From BP-133 sp040756995 (lineage in GTDB: Bacteria; Actinomycetota; Acidimicrobiia; IMCC26256; BP-133), in NCBI GenBank assembly GCA_040756995.1, contig JBFLYK010000036.1:1-64000 (forward strand): a stretch of 64,000 nucleotides of DNA, in the 5' to 3' direction. Each line of letters starts with the position of its first letter. Positions within the stretch are counted from its first letter, which is position 1. The notes beneath the pieces are model-generated. The model searched no databases. It saw only the letters and a list, made by a program, of their open reading frames with translations, and was not told where the DNA came from. The translations under genes were made by a program, and so were the position numbers. Positions 24,990 through 33,170 of the stretch are shown here, in pieces.

Positions 24990-25622
24990 TCAGCTCGAGA
25001 CGGAGGAACTCGATCTCGACGGCTTCGGTTGTCTCTGGCCGAGCGGCGCCTGCAGGGCTTTGGCCCCGAGATGACTGACCAGGTCCCCGAAAGCATCGGG
25101 GCTTACACCGCGGCCCCGCCGGTACCAGCGGACCGCGGCGTTCGTCATCCCGAGCAGCGCCAAGGCCGTCAGCTTGGGTGGAACATCCTCGAAGTCCCCT
25201 GCGTCGATGCCGTCCTGGATGACGGCCGCGAGCTGGTCGACGTAGTACCGCTCGCCGGCTTCGAGTGTGTCGCGCACCCGGGTCGGAAGCGACTTCATCT
25301 CGGCCAGGTACACCCCGAAAATGTTCACGTTGCTCAGGACGAGGCTGGCGTGGGACCTCAGGATCCGGTCGAGTTTCTCCGCCGGCGGAGCATCCAGCGC
25401 GGCCGTCTGCTCCAGCTGCGCCGTGATTTCGTGGCCGGCGCTCTCGATCACCGCTACGAGGATCTGCTCTTTGCTCTTGAAGTAGTAATACAGAGCGGCT
25501 CGGGTGAATCCGAACTCGTCAGCGATGTCATTGAGCGTGGCGCTGCGGTAGCCCTTGTTCCGGAAGACACGTGCCGCCACCCGGAGGATCTCGTCCCTTC
25601 GCGCACCGTTCGACACTGCCAC
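24990..25622 (-). CDS. TetR-family regulator divergent from the reductase operon
   Basis: A 210-aa TetR repressor-type protein. The N-terminal DNA-binding region is visible (RDEILRVAARVFRNKGYRSA, then FTRAALYYYFKSKEQIL), followed by a TetR_C ligand domain with FGVYLAEMKSLP. GTG 25622 is chosen because GGGAGGG lies just upstream; the long in-frame extension further upstream is non-coding. It is divergent from the reductase gene at 25763, with the palindrome at 25702-25715 between them, so it probably represses both itself and the block-C operon. The effector may be a pathway CoA ester. Confidence 0.9.
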   Translation of the reverse strand: MAVSNGARRDEILRVAARVFRNKGYRSATLNDIADEFGFTRAALYYYFKSKEQILVAVIESAGHEITAQLEQTAALDAPPAEKLDRILRSHASLVLSNVNIFGVYLAEMKSLPTRVRDTLEAGERYYVDQLAAVIQDGIDAGDFEDVPPKLTALALLGMTNAAVRWYRRGRGVSPDAFGDLVSHLGAKALQAPLGQRQPKPSRSSSSVSS

Positions 25623-25698
25623 CGGTCCCTCCCTCGTCGTCCGCCGTGCTGTGCTCGGACCTCTTCCAGTTTGCCGCCCCGGGGCCAGCCCGACGAAA

Positions 25699-25718
25699 CT
25701 TACTTTCTTGAAAGTCAA
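25699..25718. promoter_or_regulatory. TetR operator candidate in a divergent promoter
   Basis: Perfect 6-bp arms ACTTTC (25702-25707) and GAAAGT (25710-25715) around TT, extending to TTACTTTC on the left. It lies between the GTG of the TetR gene (25622) and the TTG of the reductase gene (25763). This is the most convincing operator of the set, because its position is exactly that of TetR autoregulatory sites. Confidence 0.65.
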
Positions 25719-25762
25719 AGCATCGGTTATCCTAGGCACATGAGCAAGCGGGGAGCGCGGCG

Positions 25763-26773
25763 TTGGTCCATCGGGTGACGATTGCCGGTGGACGGTCCTT
25801 CGAGGCTGCGGCAGGCGAAAGCCTGCTGGACGCCGCCTTGCGTAGCGGGATCGCGCTGCGCTACGGCTGCCGGCGGGGCAAGTGTTCGACATGCAAGCAC
25901 GTCGTGGTGGAAGGCGACGTGGACGACAGCGGCATCTCCGCCTACGCCCTGCTCGACGACGAGCGCGACGAGGGCGTCACGCTCTTGTGCCAGGCGTTCG
26001 CCCGCAGTGACTGCCTCATCGAACTGCTCGAAGACGGCGCCGACGGCGGCGCTGACCTACCGCTACCGAGAACCATCGAGGCCGCCGTGGCCGAGGCGAC
26101 GCCCCTGTCACGGTCGTTGTGGTCCGTGGTGCTCGACCTCGCTGACCCCCTCGATTTCCTCGCCGGCCAGTACGTCGAAGTCGGTGTTCCCGGGCAGCCG
26201 GAGCTCACGCGGCCGTACTCGATCGCGTCGGCGTCGAGTGCCGTCAAACGGGTCGAGCTGGTGGTGAAGCGCCTCGACGGTGGTGCCTTCTCCGGCCAGC
26301 TGGGATCCCTGCCGGCCGGCACGCCGACCTTCGTCCGGGGCCCGTTCGGCCAGATGCACCTCCGAACGACGGGACGGCCGGTCACGCTCGTCGGCGCCGG
26401 ATCGGGCATCGGCCCGCTCTTCGGGATCCTCCGGGAGCTGGCCGAGCGTGAACCTCACCGGCCGGTGCGGCTCTTCTATGGCGCGGCGACAGCCGCCGAC
26501 CTCCCGTTTGCCGACGAGCTCCGTCGGCTCGGGCGGGAAGTCCCGGGCCTCGAGGTCCACATCACACTGAGCCGCCCGGAACCGGCCGAAGGCTGGACCG
26601 GCCCCGTCGGGCGGGTGACGACCCTGCTGGCCCGGGCCTTCGGCGACGAGCCGGATACCGACGCCTACGTCTGCGGACCCGCCGAGATGTGCGACCACGT
26701 GTCGCTGTTCCTCGAGGCGCGAGGTGTCCCGCCCCGCCAGATCCATATGGACAGGTTCTACCCGGCCGACTGA
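25763..26773 (+). CDS. Oxygenase reductase: 2Fe-2S ferredoxin/FAD/NAD(P)
   Basis: A 336-aa electron-transfer reductase. The N-terminal plant-type ferredoxin has C36, C41, C44 and C76 (YGCRRGKCSTCK). The FAD-binding segment is R150-P-Y-S-I-A-S and the nucleotide domain has GAGSGIGPLFGI and VCGPAEM. This is the domain order of PaaE-unlike but MmoC/PrmB/DmpP-type reductases. It could serve the soluble diiron monooxygenase at 33-36 kb, which lacks a reductase of its own, and/or the PaaA-like protein two genes downstream. TTG 25763 is supported by GGGAG seven bases upstream. Confidence 0.9.
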   Translation: MVHRVTIAGGRSFEAAAGESLLDAALRSGIALRYGCRRGKCSTCKHVVVEGDVDDSGISAYALLDDERDEGVTLLCQAFARSDCLIELLEDGADGGADLPLPRTIEAAVAEATPLSRSLWSVVLDLADPLDFLAGQYVEVGVPGQPELTRPYSIASASSAVKRVELVVKRLDGGAFSGQLGSLPAGTPTFVRGPFGQMHLRTTGRPVTLVGAGSGIGPLFGILRELAEREPHRPVRLFYGAATAADLPFADELRRLGREVPGLEVHITLSRPEPAEGWTGPVGRVTTLLARAFGDEPDTDAYVCGPAEMCDHVSLFLEARGVPPRQIHMDRFYPAD

Positions 26774-26802
26774 CGGCCCCCATGCCCGGGAGGAGCGGAG
26801 CG

Positions 26803-26937
26803 ATGTTCCAAGTGCTATGGGAGTGTGACAGCTGTGGTCACATCTGGGGCGCGAGCCCCACCGAGGTCTGTACGACCTGCCCCGCCTGCCACAGCGAGGA
26901 TATCGAGCAGGGCGACCAGCCCGTCGCGGTGAACTGA
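26803..26937 (+). CDS. Small zinc-ribbon/rubredoxin-like protein, 44 aa
   Basis: A 44-aa protein with two Cys pairs (CDSCGHIW and CTTCPACHSED), the pattern of a minimal zinc ribbon or rubredoxin-like knuckle. ATG 26803 has GGGAGGAG upstream. It sits between the reductase and the PaaA-like gene, each with its own strong ribosome-binding site, so it is probably a subunit or maturation factor of that oxygenase. Iron binding as an electron carrier is possible but the second pair spacing is closer to zinc ribbons. Confidence 0.7.
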   Translation: MFQVLWECDSCGHIWGASPTEVCTTCPACHSEDIEQGDQPVAVN

Positions 26938-26948
26938 CAGGAGGCCTG

Positions 26949-27734
26949 ATGACCATCACAGAGGACCCCGAACTGCTGGCCCAGCCGCTCCAGTTCGAAG
27001 CCGGCGACGCGCTGCCGCCCGAATACAAGAAGCTGCTGACCACGCTCTTCTACCATCATGCCGAGGTGCTGACTCCGACGCTGGCCTACGAGCGTTTCAT
27101 CCGGCACATCGTCGACATCGGCATGGAGATGGCGCCGGACCCCGAGGCGAAGTTGCGGCTGGCCAACTTCTATGCCGAAGAAGTGCGCCACGGCTATCTC
27201 TTCGCCAAGCTCTATGCCGGGATCGACCCGAGCCTACCGGAACAGATCCTGACCGCCTCCGGCCTGATGGCGGGCTTCGCGACCGGACAGCCCGGCGTCG
27301 GCCCCTTCACTCAAGCCATCGAGGACTGGCTCGACCTGGCGTTGTTCAACTTCCTCATCGACGGCGAAGGCTGTTGGCAGATCTCGGAGTGGGAAACATC
27401 GTCGTACGCGCCGCTGGCCAAGATCGCCGGTCAGGTCTCGCGCGATGAGCGGGGCCATTCCAACATGGGCTACCTCCACCTCAAGCGGGCGGTACAGAAC
27501 GATCCGGCCGCCCACCGGCTGGCGCAGGAACGGCTCTACGACAAGTGGTATCCGGTGGCGCTCGACACGTTCGGCCGGTCGGAATCCAAGCGGAACATGG
27601 AGTACCGGCGGTGGTCATTGAAGCGCCGCTCGAACGAGGAGCTGCGCCGGAGCTTCGTGGCCTATGTGAATCCCATGCTGGAGCGGCTGGGGTTCGAGGT
27701 GCCGCCCTACGAGCACAATCGTCATTTCCTGTGA
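26949..27734 (+). CDS. PaaA-like diiron oxygenase subunit
   Basis: A 261-aa protein of the phenylacetyl-CoA epoxidase PaaA/PaaC family. Metal-ligand candidates are E48 (or E39), E78-V-R-H81, D138 and E167-R-G-H170, so a complete diiron site is likely. AGGAGG precedes the ATG. It is a distant paralogue of the protein at 11957 and shares its C-terminal pattern. The operon order reductase, zinc ribbon, diiron subunit resembles a compact monooxygenase or epoxidase system, not the five-gene paaABCDE set. Its stop overlaps the Rid-like gene by GTGA. Confidence 0.85.
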   Translation: MTITEDPELLAQPLQFEAGDALPPEYKKLLTTLFYHHAEVLTPTLAYERFIRHIVDIGMEMAPDPEAKLRLANFYAEEVRHGYLFAKLYAGIDPSLPEQILTASGLMAGFATGQPGVGPFTQAIEDWLDLALFNFLIDGEGCWQISEWETSSYAPLAKIAGQVSRDERGHSNMGYLHLKRAVQNDPAAHRLAQERLYDKWYPVALDTFGRSESKRNMEYRRWSLKRRSNEELRRSFVAYVNPMLERLGFEVPPYEHNRHFL

Positions 27735-28165
27735 GCAGCGCGCCCGCCGTGCCGATCAACCCCGATACCCTCATGCGGGCCAGGGGCTACTCCCACGGGC
27801 TCCTGGCTCCCGGGGGCTGGCTGTTCGTGGCTGGTCAACTCGGGACTGACACAGACTGCACCTATCCCGGCGGCGATGATGTCGTCGCTCAATTCGACCG
27901 GGCGCTGTGGAACTTCCTCGAGGTCGTGCGTCGCGGCGGCGGAGAGCCCTCCCACGTTGTGAAAATGACGTTCTTCGTAACCGACCTCGACGAATGGTTC
28001 GGCCTTGCCGAGGAGCTCGGCCCGGTCTACCGCCGGCATTTCGACCGCCACTATCCGGCGATCACCCTGCTCCAGCAGCCCCGACTGACCATCCCGGGTG
28101 GCAAGGTCGAGATCGAGGGCGTCGCACTCGTCCCGCCGCCGGAAGGGAGCTCCAATGAACGGTGA
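27731..28165 (+). CDS. Rid-family (YjgF/YER057c/UK114) protein lacking the catalytic Arg
   Basis: A 144-aa Rid-superfamily protein with GWLFVAGQLGTDTDC, FLEVVRRGGGEPSHVVKMTFF and the C-terminal KVEIEGVALVPP. In deaminating RidA proteins an Arg occupies the PARxxV position; here the sequence is HYPAITLLQQPRL, so that Arg is missing and enamine/imine deamination by the RidA mechanism is unlikely. It may be a Rid4-7-type enzyme of catabolic operons. Overlaps both neighbours (GTGA, and 11 bp with the ligase). Confidence 0.8.
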   Translation: MSSAPAVPINPDTLMRARGYSHGLLAPGGWLFVAGQLGTDTDCTYPGGDDVVAQFDRALWNFLEVVRRGGGEPSHVVKMTFFVTDLDEWFGLAEELGPVYRRHFDRHYPAITLLQQPRLTIPGGKVEIEGVALVPPPEGSSNER

Positions 28166-29498
28166 CGGTACGGTCAGCCGCCGGACGTTCGCCAAGACGG
28201 AAACGCTCACGCGCCAGGAACTCGAGGCCTTCCAATTGCGGAAGGTGCGCCGGCTAATCGAACGCAACTGGGAACACAATCCCTTCTACCGCGACCTGTG
28301 GAAGAGGGCCAAGGTGTCGCCGGACGACATCCAGACGCTCGAGGACTTCCGCCGCCGTATCCCGCCGATCGAGAAACGCGACTGCCTGGAGGATCAGACG
28401 GAGAACCCGCCGGTCGGGCGGCGGCTGGGGGTGCCGGAGACCCGCCTGGCGCAGATCCACCTCACGAGCGGCACCAGCGGCGTGGGGCAGGAAGCTTGGG
28501 GCCTCACCCAGGCGGACGTCGAACTGGCCGGGACGCTGTGGCTGTACCAGTACCACTGGATGGGTCTCGAGCCGGGCAACGTGGCCTTCTTCTCGATGCC
28601 CGTCGCCTTCTTCGCCAACGGCCTGGCCACGGAGTATGCGAGCCGCAAGTTCGGAATGGTCTCCCTCAACCTGTTCGGCATGGACAGGGAGCTCGTGTTC
28701 CGGCTGATGGAGCGCTTCCAGCCGCACTACGTCTACGGGACGATGGCGATGCCGGCCATGGGCGGTGCCGGCAACGAGAAGCCCGGCGAACGCCTCCATC
28801 GCCTCAAAGCCCTGTCCGGCGCGCTGATGGGAGTTGAGACCATCAAGAAGGTCGTCGAAGCGTGGGGCGCGCCGGTCTACGAGATGTACGGCTGCACCCA
28901 GGCGTCCTCCGTCGTCGGAGCGACGTGCGAGCAGGGCGCCGTGGTCGACGACCAGGCCGGGATGGTGCACTTCCTCGAGGGCCACTTCATCGTCGAATGC
29001 CTCAACCGGGAGACCGGCGAGCCGGCCGAGCCGGAGGAGGATTGCGAGATCTTCCTCACCACCCTGGACCGGGAAGCCTCGCCGGCGATCCGGTTCCGCA
29101 TCCACGACAAAGCCACGTTCCTACCCCACAGCGCGTGCCGTTGCGGCCGCCCCTATCACGGCTACAGGGTCGGGACGGTCGCCCGCTGGGACGACATGAT
29201 GAAGATCAAAGGCATCAACATCTGGCCGGCCATGATGGATGACATCCTCATGACCCACCCCGAGGTACGGGAGTACCGCGGGTTCTTCGAGATCGACCGG
29301 GCACGCGCCCGGGACGTGATGCGGATCGTCGTCGATTTCAAGTCCGACGTGGCGGCTGAACGGCGGCCATTCCTCCTCGAAAGCCTGGCCGCCGACGTCA
29401 AGGCGAAGACCTTCGTCACGCCGGTCGTGGAGGAGGCGCCGGAACCCCTCGCCGAGTTTACGTTCAAGCCGGTCCGCTGGTCCGATACCCGCAAGTAG
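28155..29498 (+). CDS. Phenylacetate-CoA-ligase-type acyl-CoA ligase
   Basis: A 447-aa AMP-forming ligase of the PaaK family. The P-loop-like TSGTSG is at residues 104-109, YEMYGCTQ stands where PaaK has YGxTE, and IRFRIHDKATF and the C-terminal domain with KIKGINIWPAMMDD are present. It also has a CRCGRPYHG segment as in PaaK relatives. The Glu-to-Gln change in the A5 motif is a difference to note. It would convert an organic acid to its CoA thioester and so provide the substrate of the PaaA-like oxygenase. Translationally coupled to the Rid gene. Confidence 0.88.
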   Translation: MNGDGTVSRRTFAKTETLTRQELEAFQLRKVRRLIERNWEHNPFYRDLWKRAKVSPDDIQTLEDFRRRIPPIEKRDCLEDQTENPPVGRRLGVPETRLAQIHLTSGTSGVGQEAWGLTQADVELAGTLWLYQYHWMGLEPGNVAFFSMPVAFFANGLATEYASRKFGMVSLNLFGMDRELVFRLMERFQPHYVYGTMAMPAMGGAGNEKPGERLHRLKALSGALMGVETIKKVVEAWGAPVYEMYGCTQASSVVGATCEQGAVVDDQAGMVHFLEGHFIVECLNRETGEPAEPEEDCEIFLTTLDREASPAIRFRIHDKATFLPHSACRCGRPYHGYRVGTVARWDDMMKIKGINIWPAMMDDILMTHPEVREYRGFFEIDRARARDVMRIVVDFKSDVAAERRPFLLESLAADVKAKTFVTPVVEEAPEPLAEFTFKPVRWSDTRK

Positions 29499-29529
29499 CC
29501 CGTCACCGTCACCTCCCAGGAGCGCACCG

Positions 29530-29763
29530 ATGCAGATCTCGCGACAGCTGGCCATCCAGAAGGTCTGGGACTCACCCGACGTCATTCCCGAAGTCGTCGA
29601 GCTGCTGTCGGCAATTCCCGACGCCGTCTGGGACAGCGCGAGTGGACTCGATGAGCTGCGCACCGTGGCCGAGCCCTACTGCGCGGCCACGGGCTGCGAC
29701 CCTGACGAACTCGAGCAGGTGCTCAGCCGCCACGTCGGTGATCCGTGGTGGCAGCCAGAATGA
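29530..29763 (+). CDS. Small unknown protein 1 of a tandem paralogous pair
   Basis: A 77-aa acidic, helical protein. It is followed with an ATGA overlap by a 71-aa protein that is its paralogue: both have R-x-L-x4-x-VW-x-S/A-x-D-x-x-P near the start, a W in DAVWDSASG or REWEAAPD, and a DE-x-E/F-x-V-x-SR segment near the end. I do not recognise the family. GGAG precedes the ATG. Position between the CoA ligase and the molybdenum-hydroxylase subunit suggests a heteromeric accessory pair for one of those enzymes. Confidence 0.7.
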   Translation: MQISRQLAIQKVWDSPDVIPEVVELLSAIPDAVWDSASGLDELRTVAEPYCAATGCDPDELEQVLSRHVGDPWWQPE

Positions 29764-29975
29764 GAGCGGATCGGGAACTGGTCCGGCATCGGGTCTGGGA
29801 GGCGTCGGACTGCGTGCCGGGGGTATGTGAGGTGCTGGGGGTGATCACCGAGAGGGAGTGGGAGGCGGCGCCCGATCTTCGTTCACTTGCCATGGCGCAT
29901 CGCTCCGATCTGACCGCCGAGGGCACCGACGAAGACGAGTTCGTGCTGGTGATCAGTCGTTGGACCACCGAATAG
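29760..29975 (+). CDS. Small unknown protein 2 of a tandem paralogous pair
   Basis: A 71-aa protein starting at ATG 29760 inside the stop of the preceding gene. It resembles the preceding 77-aa protein over nearly its full length (RHRVWEASDCVPGVCEVLGV against the partner IQKVWDSPDVIPEVVELLSA). Strict coupling suggests equimolar synthesis and a heterodimer. No cofactor motif, signal or membrane segment is seen. A longer GTG start at 29745 is less likely. Confidence 0.68.
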   Translation: MRADRELVRHRVWEASDCVPGVCEVLGVITEREWEAAPDLRSLAMAHRSDLTAEGTDEDEFVLVISRWTTE

Positions 29976-29985
29976 GAGCTGATCG

Positions 29986-32265
29986 ATGGTGCTGGGCAAG
30001 GCCGTGCGGCGGGTGGAGGACGGACCGCTCCTGGACGGGCGGGGCTGCTGGACGGATGACATTGTTCTTCCCGACCAGCTCTATGTCTCGTTCGTCCGCA
30101 GCAACGAGGCGCACGCTCGTCTGGCCGGCGTCGACGTCGAGGCCGCCCGACTCATGCCCGACGTGGTCGGCGTATGGACCGGCCAGGAACTCGAGCCGCT
30201 GCCCGGCGTGCCCACCTGCGGGGGGTACATGACGCTCGCCGGGCTCGAGCAACCGGTGTTGGCCCGAGAGCGTGTCCGCTATGTCGGCGAACCGGTGGCT
30301 GTGGTCGTAGCCCGGAGCCGGGCGGCGGCCGCCGATGCGGTCGAGGCGGTCGTCATCGACTATGAACCGCTTCCTGCCGTCGTCGACCCGATGGTCGCCC
30401 TGGATCCGGCCGCGCCGACGCTGTTCCCGGATCTCGGCACGAATGTGATCCTCGACGAGAACCCTGAGCCGATCCCCGACGGGTTCTTCTCGGAGGCCGA
30501 CATCGTCGTCGAGATCAGCAACCTCAACCACCGGATGGCGTCGGTGGCGATGGAGCCCCGAGCGGCCCTGGCGGGTCGGCATCCCGACACCGGGGAACTC
30601 ACCCTCTGGCTTTCCAGCCAGCACCCTCAGAAGGTGCGGAACGACATCATGGCCATCCTCGGGTTCGGGGCCGACCAGCTCCGGGTCATCGCTCCGGAGG
30701 TGGGTGGGGGGTTCGGGCCCAAGGCGATGCTGCACCCCGAGGAGGTGGTGCTCGTCATGCTGGCCCGGCGGCTCGGCCGGCCGGTCAAGTGGTCCGAGAC
30801 GCGCAGCGAGCATCTCGTGGCCACCCATCACGGGCGGGCCCAGATCCATCGGTGGCGGGTCGGGGCGAAGCGGGACGGGACCCTGGTGGCCATCGCCGGG
30901 GACGTGATCGCCGACGTCGGAGCCTATCCCAGCCTGGCGCCTCTCCTCGTCTCGGTCACCGCCCAGATGGCCCCCGGTTGCTACCGCGTCCAGCGCGTCC
31001 ACCTCCGGGCCCGGGCCGTGCTCACGAATACCACTCCGGTCGGTCCCTACCGCGGGGCGGGTCGCCCCGAAGCGGCCTTCACCATCGAACGGGCCGTCGA
31101 AGAGGTGGCCCGCCGGCTGCATCTCGACCCCATCGACGTCCGGCGGCGCAACTTCATCCAGCCGGCCGAATTCCCCTACGAGACGGCCACCGAGATGAGC
31201 TACGACAGCGGGGACTACGAGGCCTGCCTCGATCGGTTGCTCGAGGGGCTCGATATCGACCAGGTCCGCAAGGAGCAGGCTGACCGGGTCGCTCAGGGAC
31301 GGCCTCTGCTGGGTGTCGGAATCGCCTGCTACGTCGAGATCTCCGGCTCCCTCGGTCTCGGCGAAGAGGCGGCCGTCGAGGTCCTGCCCGACGGCCGGGT
31401 CGAGGTCCGGACGGGCACATCACCCCACGGACAGGGCCACCGCACCGTGTGGGCGCAGATCGCCGCACACCATCTCGGCGTCCAAGTCGACGCCGTCGAC
31501 GTGGTCCACGGCGACACCCGCTACGTCGCGCAAGGGAACGGCACGACCGGGAGTCGCTCGGCCCAGTTCGGCGGCTCGGCCGTCTACCGGGCTTCCGAGC
31601 TGATGGCCCAGCGCCTCCGCGAGCTGGCTGCCGACCTGCTCGAAGCAGCACCGGCCGATATCGAACTGGCCGAAGGCGGCGCCTACGTCCGCGGGACGCC
31701 GTCCCGCCGCCTTTCGCTGGCCGAACTCCGGTCGGTCGCCGGGGACGAGGGGCTGCGGGAGTCGTTCTTCTTCGACCAGGACAACTGGACCTACCCCGGC
31801 GGTGCCCACGGCGTCGTCGTCGAGATCGACAGGGATACCGGCCTCGTACGCCCCGTTCGGGTGGTGGCCGTCGACGACTGCGGCACACTGATCAACCCTC
31901 TGATCGTGGAAGGCCAGGTCCACGGCGGCGTCGTGCAGGGGCTGGCCCAGGCGCTGTGGGAGGAAGTCCGGTACAGCGCCGAAGGGCAGCCGCTGACCAC
32001 CAGCTTGCTGGACTACCTGGTCCCGTCAGCGTGTGAGGTGCCGTCGCTGGAGACGTACGCGGTTGAAACCCCCTCCCCGCTCAACCCGCTCGGCGCCAAA
32101 GGCATCGGCGAGGCGGGAGCCGTCGGGATGCCGCCGGCCGTCGTCAATGCGGTCCTTGACGCCCTCGCGCCACTCGGAGTGCGGGACATCCCCATGCCGT
32201 TGACGCCGGAACGGGTCTGGCGGGCCATCGCCGACGCCGAAAACGAGCAGGCGGGTCGCCAGTGA
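29986..32265 (+). CDS. Xanthine dehydrogenase-family molybdenum hydroxylase, large subunit
   Basis: A 759-aa molybdopterin-cytosine-dinucleotide-binding large subunit (CoxL/XdhB type). The order is an a/b hammerhead N-terminal domain (GKAVRRVEDGPLLDGRG), a first Mo-binding domain with APEVGGGFGPKAML and GPYRGAGRPEAAF, and a second with SPHGQGHRTVWAQ. The catalytic base is in GIGE709AGAVG. AGGAG precedes the ATG. The medium (FAD) and small (2Fe-2S) subunits are absent from the whole window, so partners must be encoded elsewhere or the protein works with other electron carriers. It would hydroxylate a C-H bond of an aldehyde, aromatic or acyl-CoA. Confidence 0.9.
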   Translation: MVLGKAVRRVEDGPLLDGRGCWTDDIVLPDQLYVSFVRSNEAHARLAGVDVEAARLMPDVVGVWTGQELEPLPGVPTCGGYMTLAGLEQPVLARERVRYVGEPVAVVVARSRAAAADAVEAVVIDYEPLPAVVDPMVALDPAAPTLFPDLGTNVILDENPEPIPDGFFSEADIVVEISNLNHRMASVAMEPRAALAGRHPDTGELTLWLSSQHPQKVRNDIMAILGFGADQLRVIAPEVGGGFGPKAMLHPEEVVLVMLARRLGRPVKWSETRSEHLVATHHGRAQIHRWRVGAKRDGTLVAIAGDVIADVGAYPSLAPLLVSVTAQMAPGCYRVQRVHLRARAVLTNTTPVGPYRGAGRPEAAFTIERAVEEVARRLHLDPIDVRRRNFIQPAEFPYETATEMSYDSGDYEACLDRLLEGLDIDQVRKEQADRVAQGRPLLGVGIACYVEISGSLGLGEEAAVEVLPDGRVEVRTGTSPHGQGHRTVWAQIAAHHLGVQVDAVDVVHGDTRYVAQGNGTTGSRSAQFGGSAVYRASELMAQRLRELAADLLEAAPADIELAEGGAYVRGTPSRRLSLAELRSVAGDEGLRESFFFDQDNWTYPGGAHGVVVEIDRDTGLVRPVRVVAVDDCGTLINPLIVEGQVHGGVVQGLAQALWEEVRYSAEGQPLTTSLLDYLVPSACEVPSLETYAVETPSPLNPLGAKGIGEAGAVGMPPAVVNAVLDALAPLGVRDIPMPLTPERVWRAIADAENEQAGRQ

Positions 32266-33170
32266 CACCGGTCATCGACATCCACACGCACTGTCTCTCC
32301 GGGGGGCGCACGGCCGACGAGGTCGCCCAAGGGCTCCTGAGCCTCAACGAAGAGGGACTGGCCCGGTTGCTCCTGATCATGTCGCCGCCGTTCTCCCGCA
32401 ATCCGGAGGAGATGGTGGCGATGTATCCCGACGTGGCCCGACACGTCGCCGCCCGCTCCGACGACTTCGAGGTGCCGTTCGGCCTCAAGGTCTTCGACGC
32501 GCTCGGCCCCCGCCGCAGTCTCGTCACGGCCTATATTGGTTTTCACACCTACTTCCCCGACGTGGCTCGCGGTGCGCCGTTTGAGCCGGTCCGAGCGGTT
32601 CTCGACGAGCTCGGCGACGTCGTCGGTGGCTTGAAGATCCACTATTTCCGCCCTGCGCCCGACCACCCCATGGCCCAGCAGTTCGGCGGGGGAGCCTGGG
32701 ATCAGGACCGCTTCGACGCCTTCACCGTCCGGGTCCTCGCCGAGGCCCGGGAGCGCCAGCTGCCAGCGGTGATCCATGTCGATCTACGTGAAGGCGGGCG
32801 AGCCTTCGTGGATCTGATCCGACCGTTCTCGGACGTCACCTTGTGTCTCTGCCACTTCGGCTACAGCCGCCGGCTGTGCGGCGAGCTCCTCGAGGAACTG
32901 CCCTGGCTCGTCACCGACATGTCGGGCATCGAACTCCATGCCAGCATGTATGCCCGGCTGCCGGCCTACCATGACTTCGTGACGCGTTTCCCCGACCGGG
33001 TGCTCTACGGCTCCGACCAGTACATCTGCGACACGGCCGAACTCCGCAAGGCCTGGGATCTCGTCGACGCCCTCGAGTTGTCCGACGACGTCGCCGAGCA
33101 GGTGCGCTACGGGAACGCCGAGCGCTTTCTCCGCCAGGAGCCGCACCCGGGGGTCAGCCGCCGGCCCTAG
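32262..33170 (+). CDS. Amidohydrolase-2-family metal-dependent hydrolase/decarboxylase
   Basis: A 302-aa TIM-barrel amidohydrolase. The N-terminal HxH is IDIHTHCL, VIHVDLREGG and CLCHFGYSRRL supply further His ligands, and RVLYGSDQY is the C-terminal GSD motif. Relatives include aminocarboxymuconate semialdehyde decarboxylase-like enzymes and the amidohydrolases that accompany propane-monooxygenase clusters. GTG overlaps the preceding stop (GTGA). The 3' end overlaps by 17 bp the end of the oppositely oriented coupling-protein gene, so the two operons converge tail to tail. Confidence 0.88.
   Translation: MTPVIDIHTHCLSGGRTADEVAQGLLSLNEEGLARLLLIMSPPFSRNPEEMVAMYPDVARHVAARSDDFEVPFGLKVFDALGPRRSLVTAYIGFHTYFPDVARGAPFEPVRAVLDELGDVVGGLKIHYFRPAPDHPMAQQFGGGAWDQDRFDAFTVRVLAEARERQLPAVIHVDLREGGRAFVDLIRPFSDVTLCLCHFGYSRRLCGELLEELPWLVTDMSGIELHASMYARLPAYHDFVTRFPDRVLYGSDQYICDTAELRKAWDLVDALELSDDVAEQVRYGNAERFLRQEPHPGVSRRP

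Noticed and set aside
24036..25778. A 580-codon plus-strand frame crossing the SDR 3' end, the gap and the antisense of the TetR gene.
   Set aside because: It is arginine/proline-rich and out of frame with the clear SDR (24726 stop) and opposite to the TetR gene; its length comes from GC bias.
25740..25778. A 12-codon ATG-initiated ORF overlapping the reductase start, looking like a leader peptide.
   Set aside because: No attenuator structure or regulatory codons are visible and the reductase has its own GGGAG-supported TTG.
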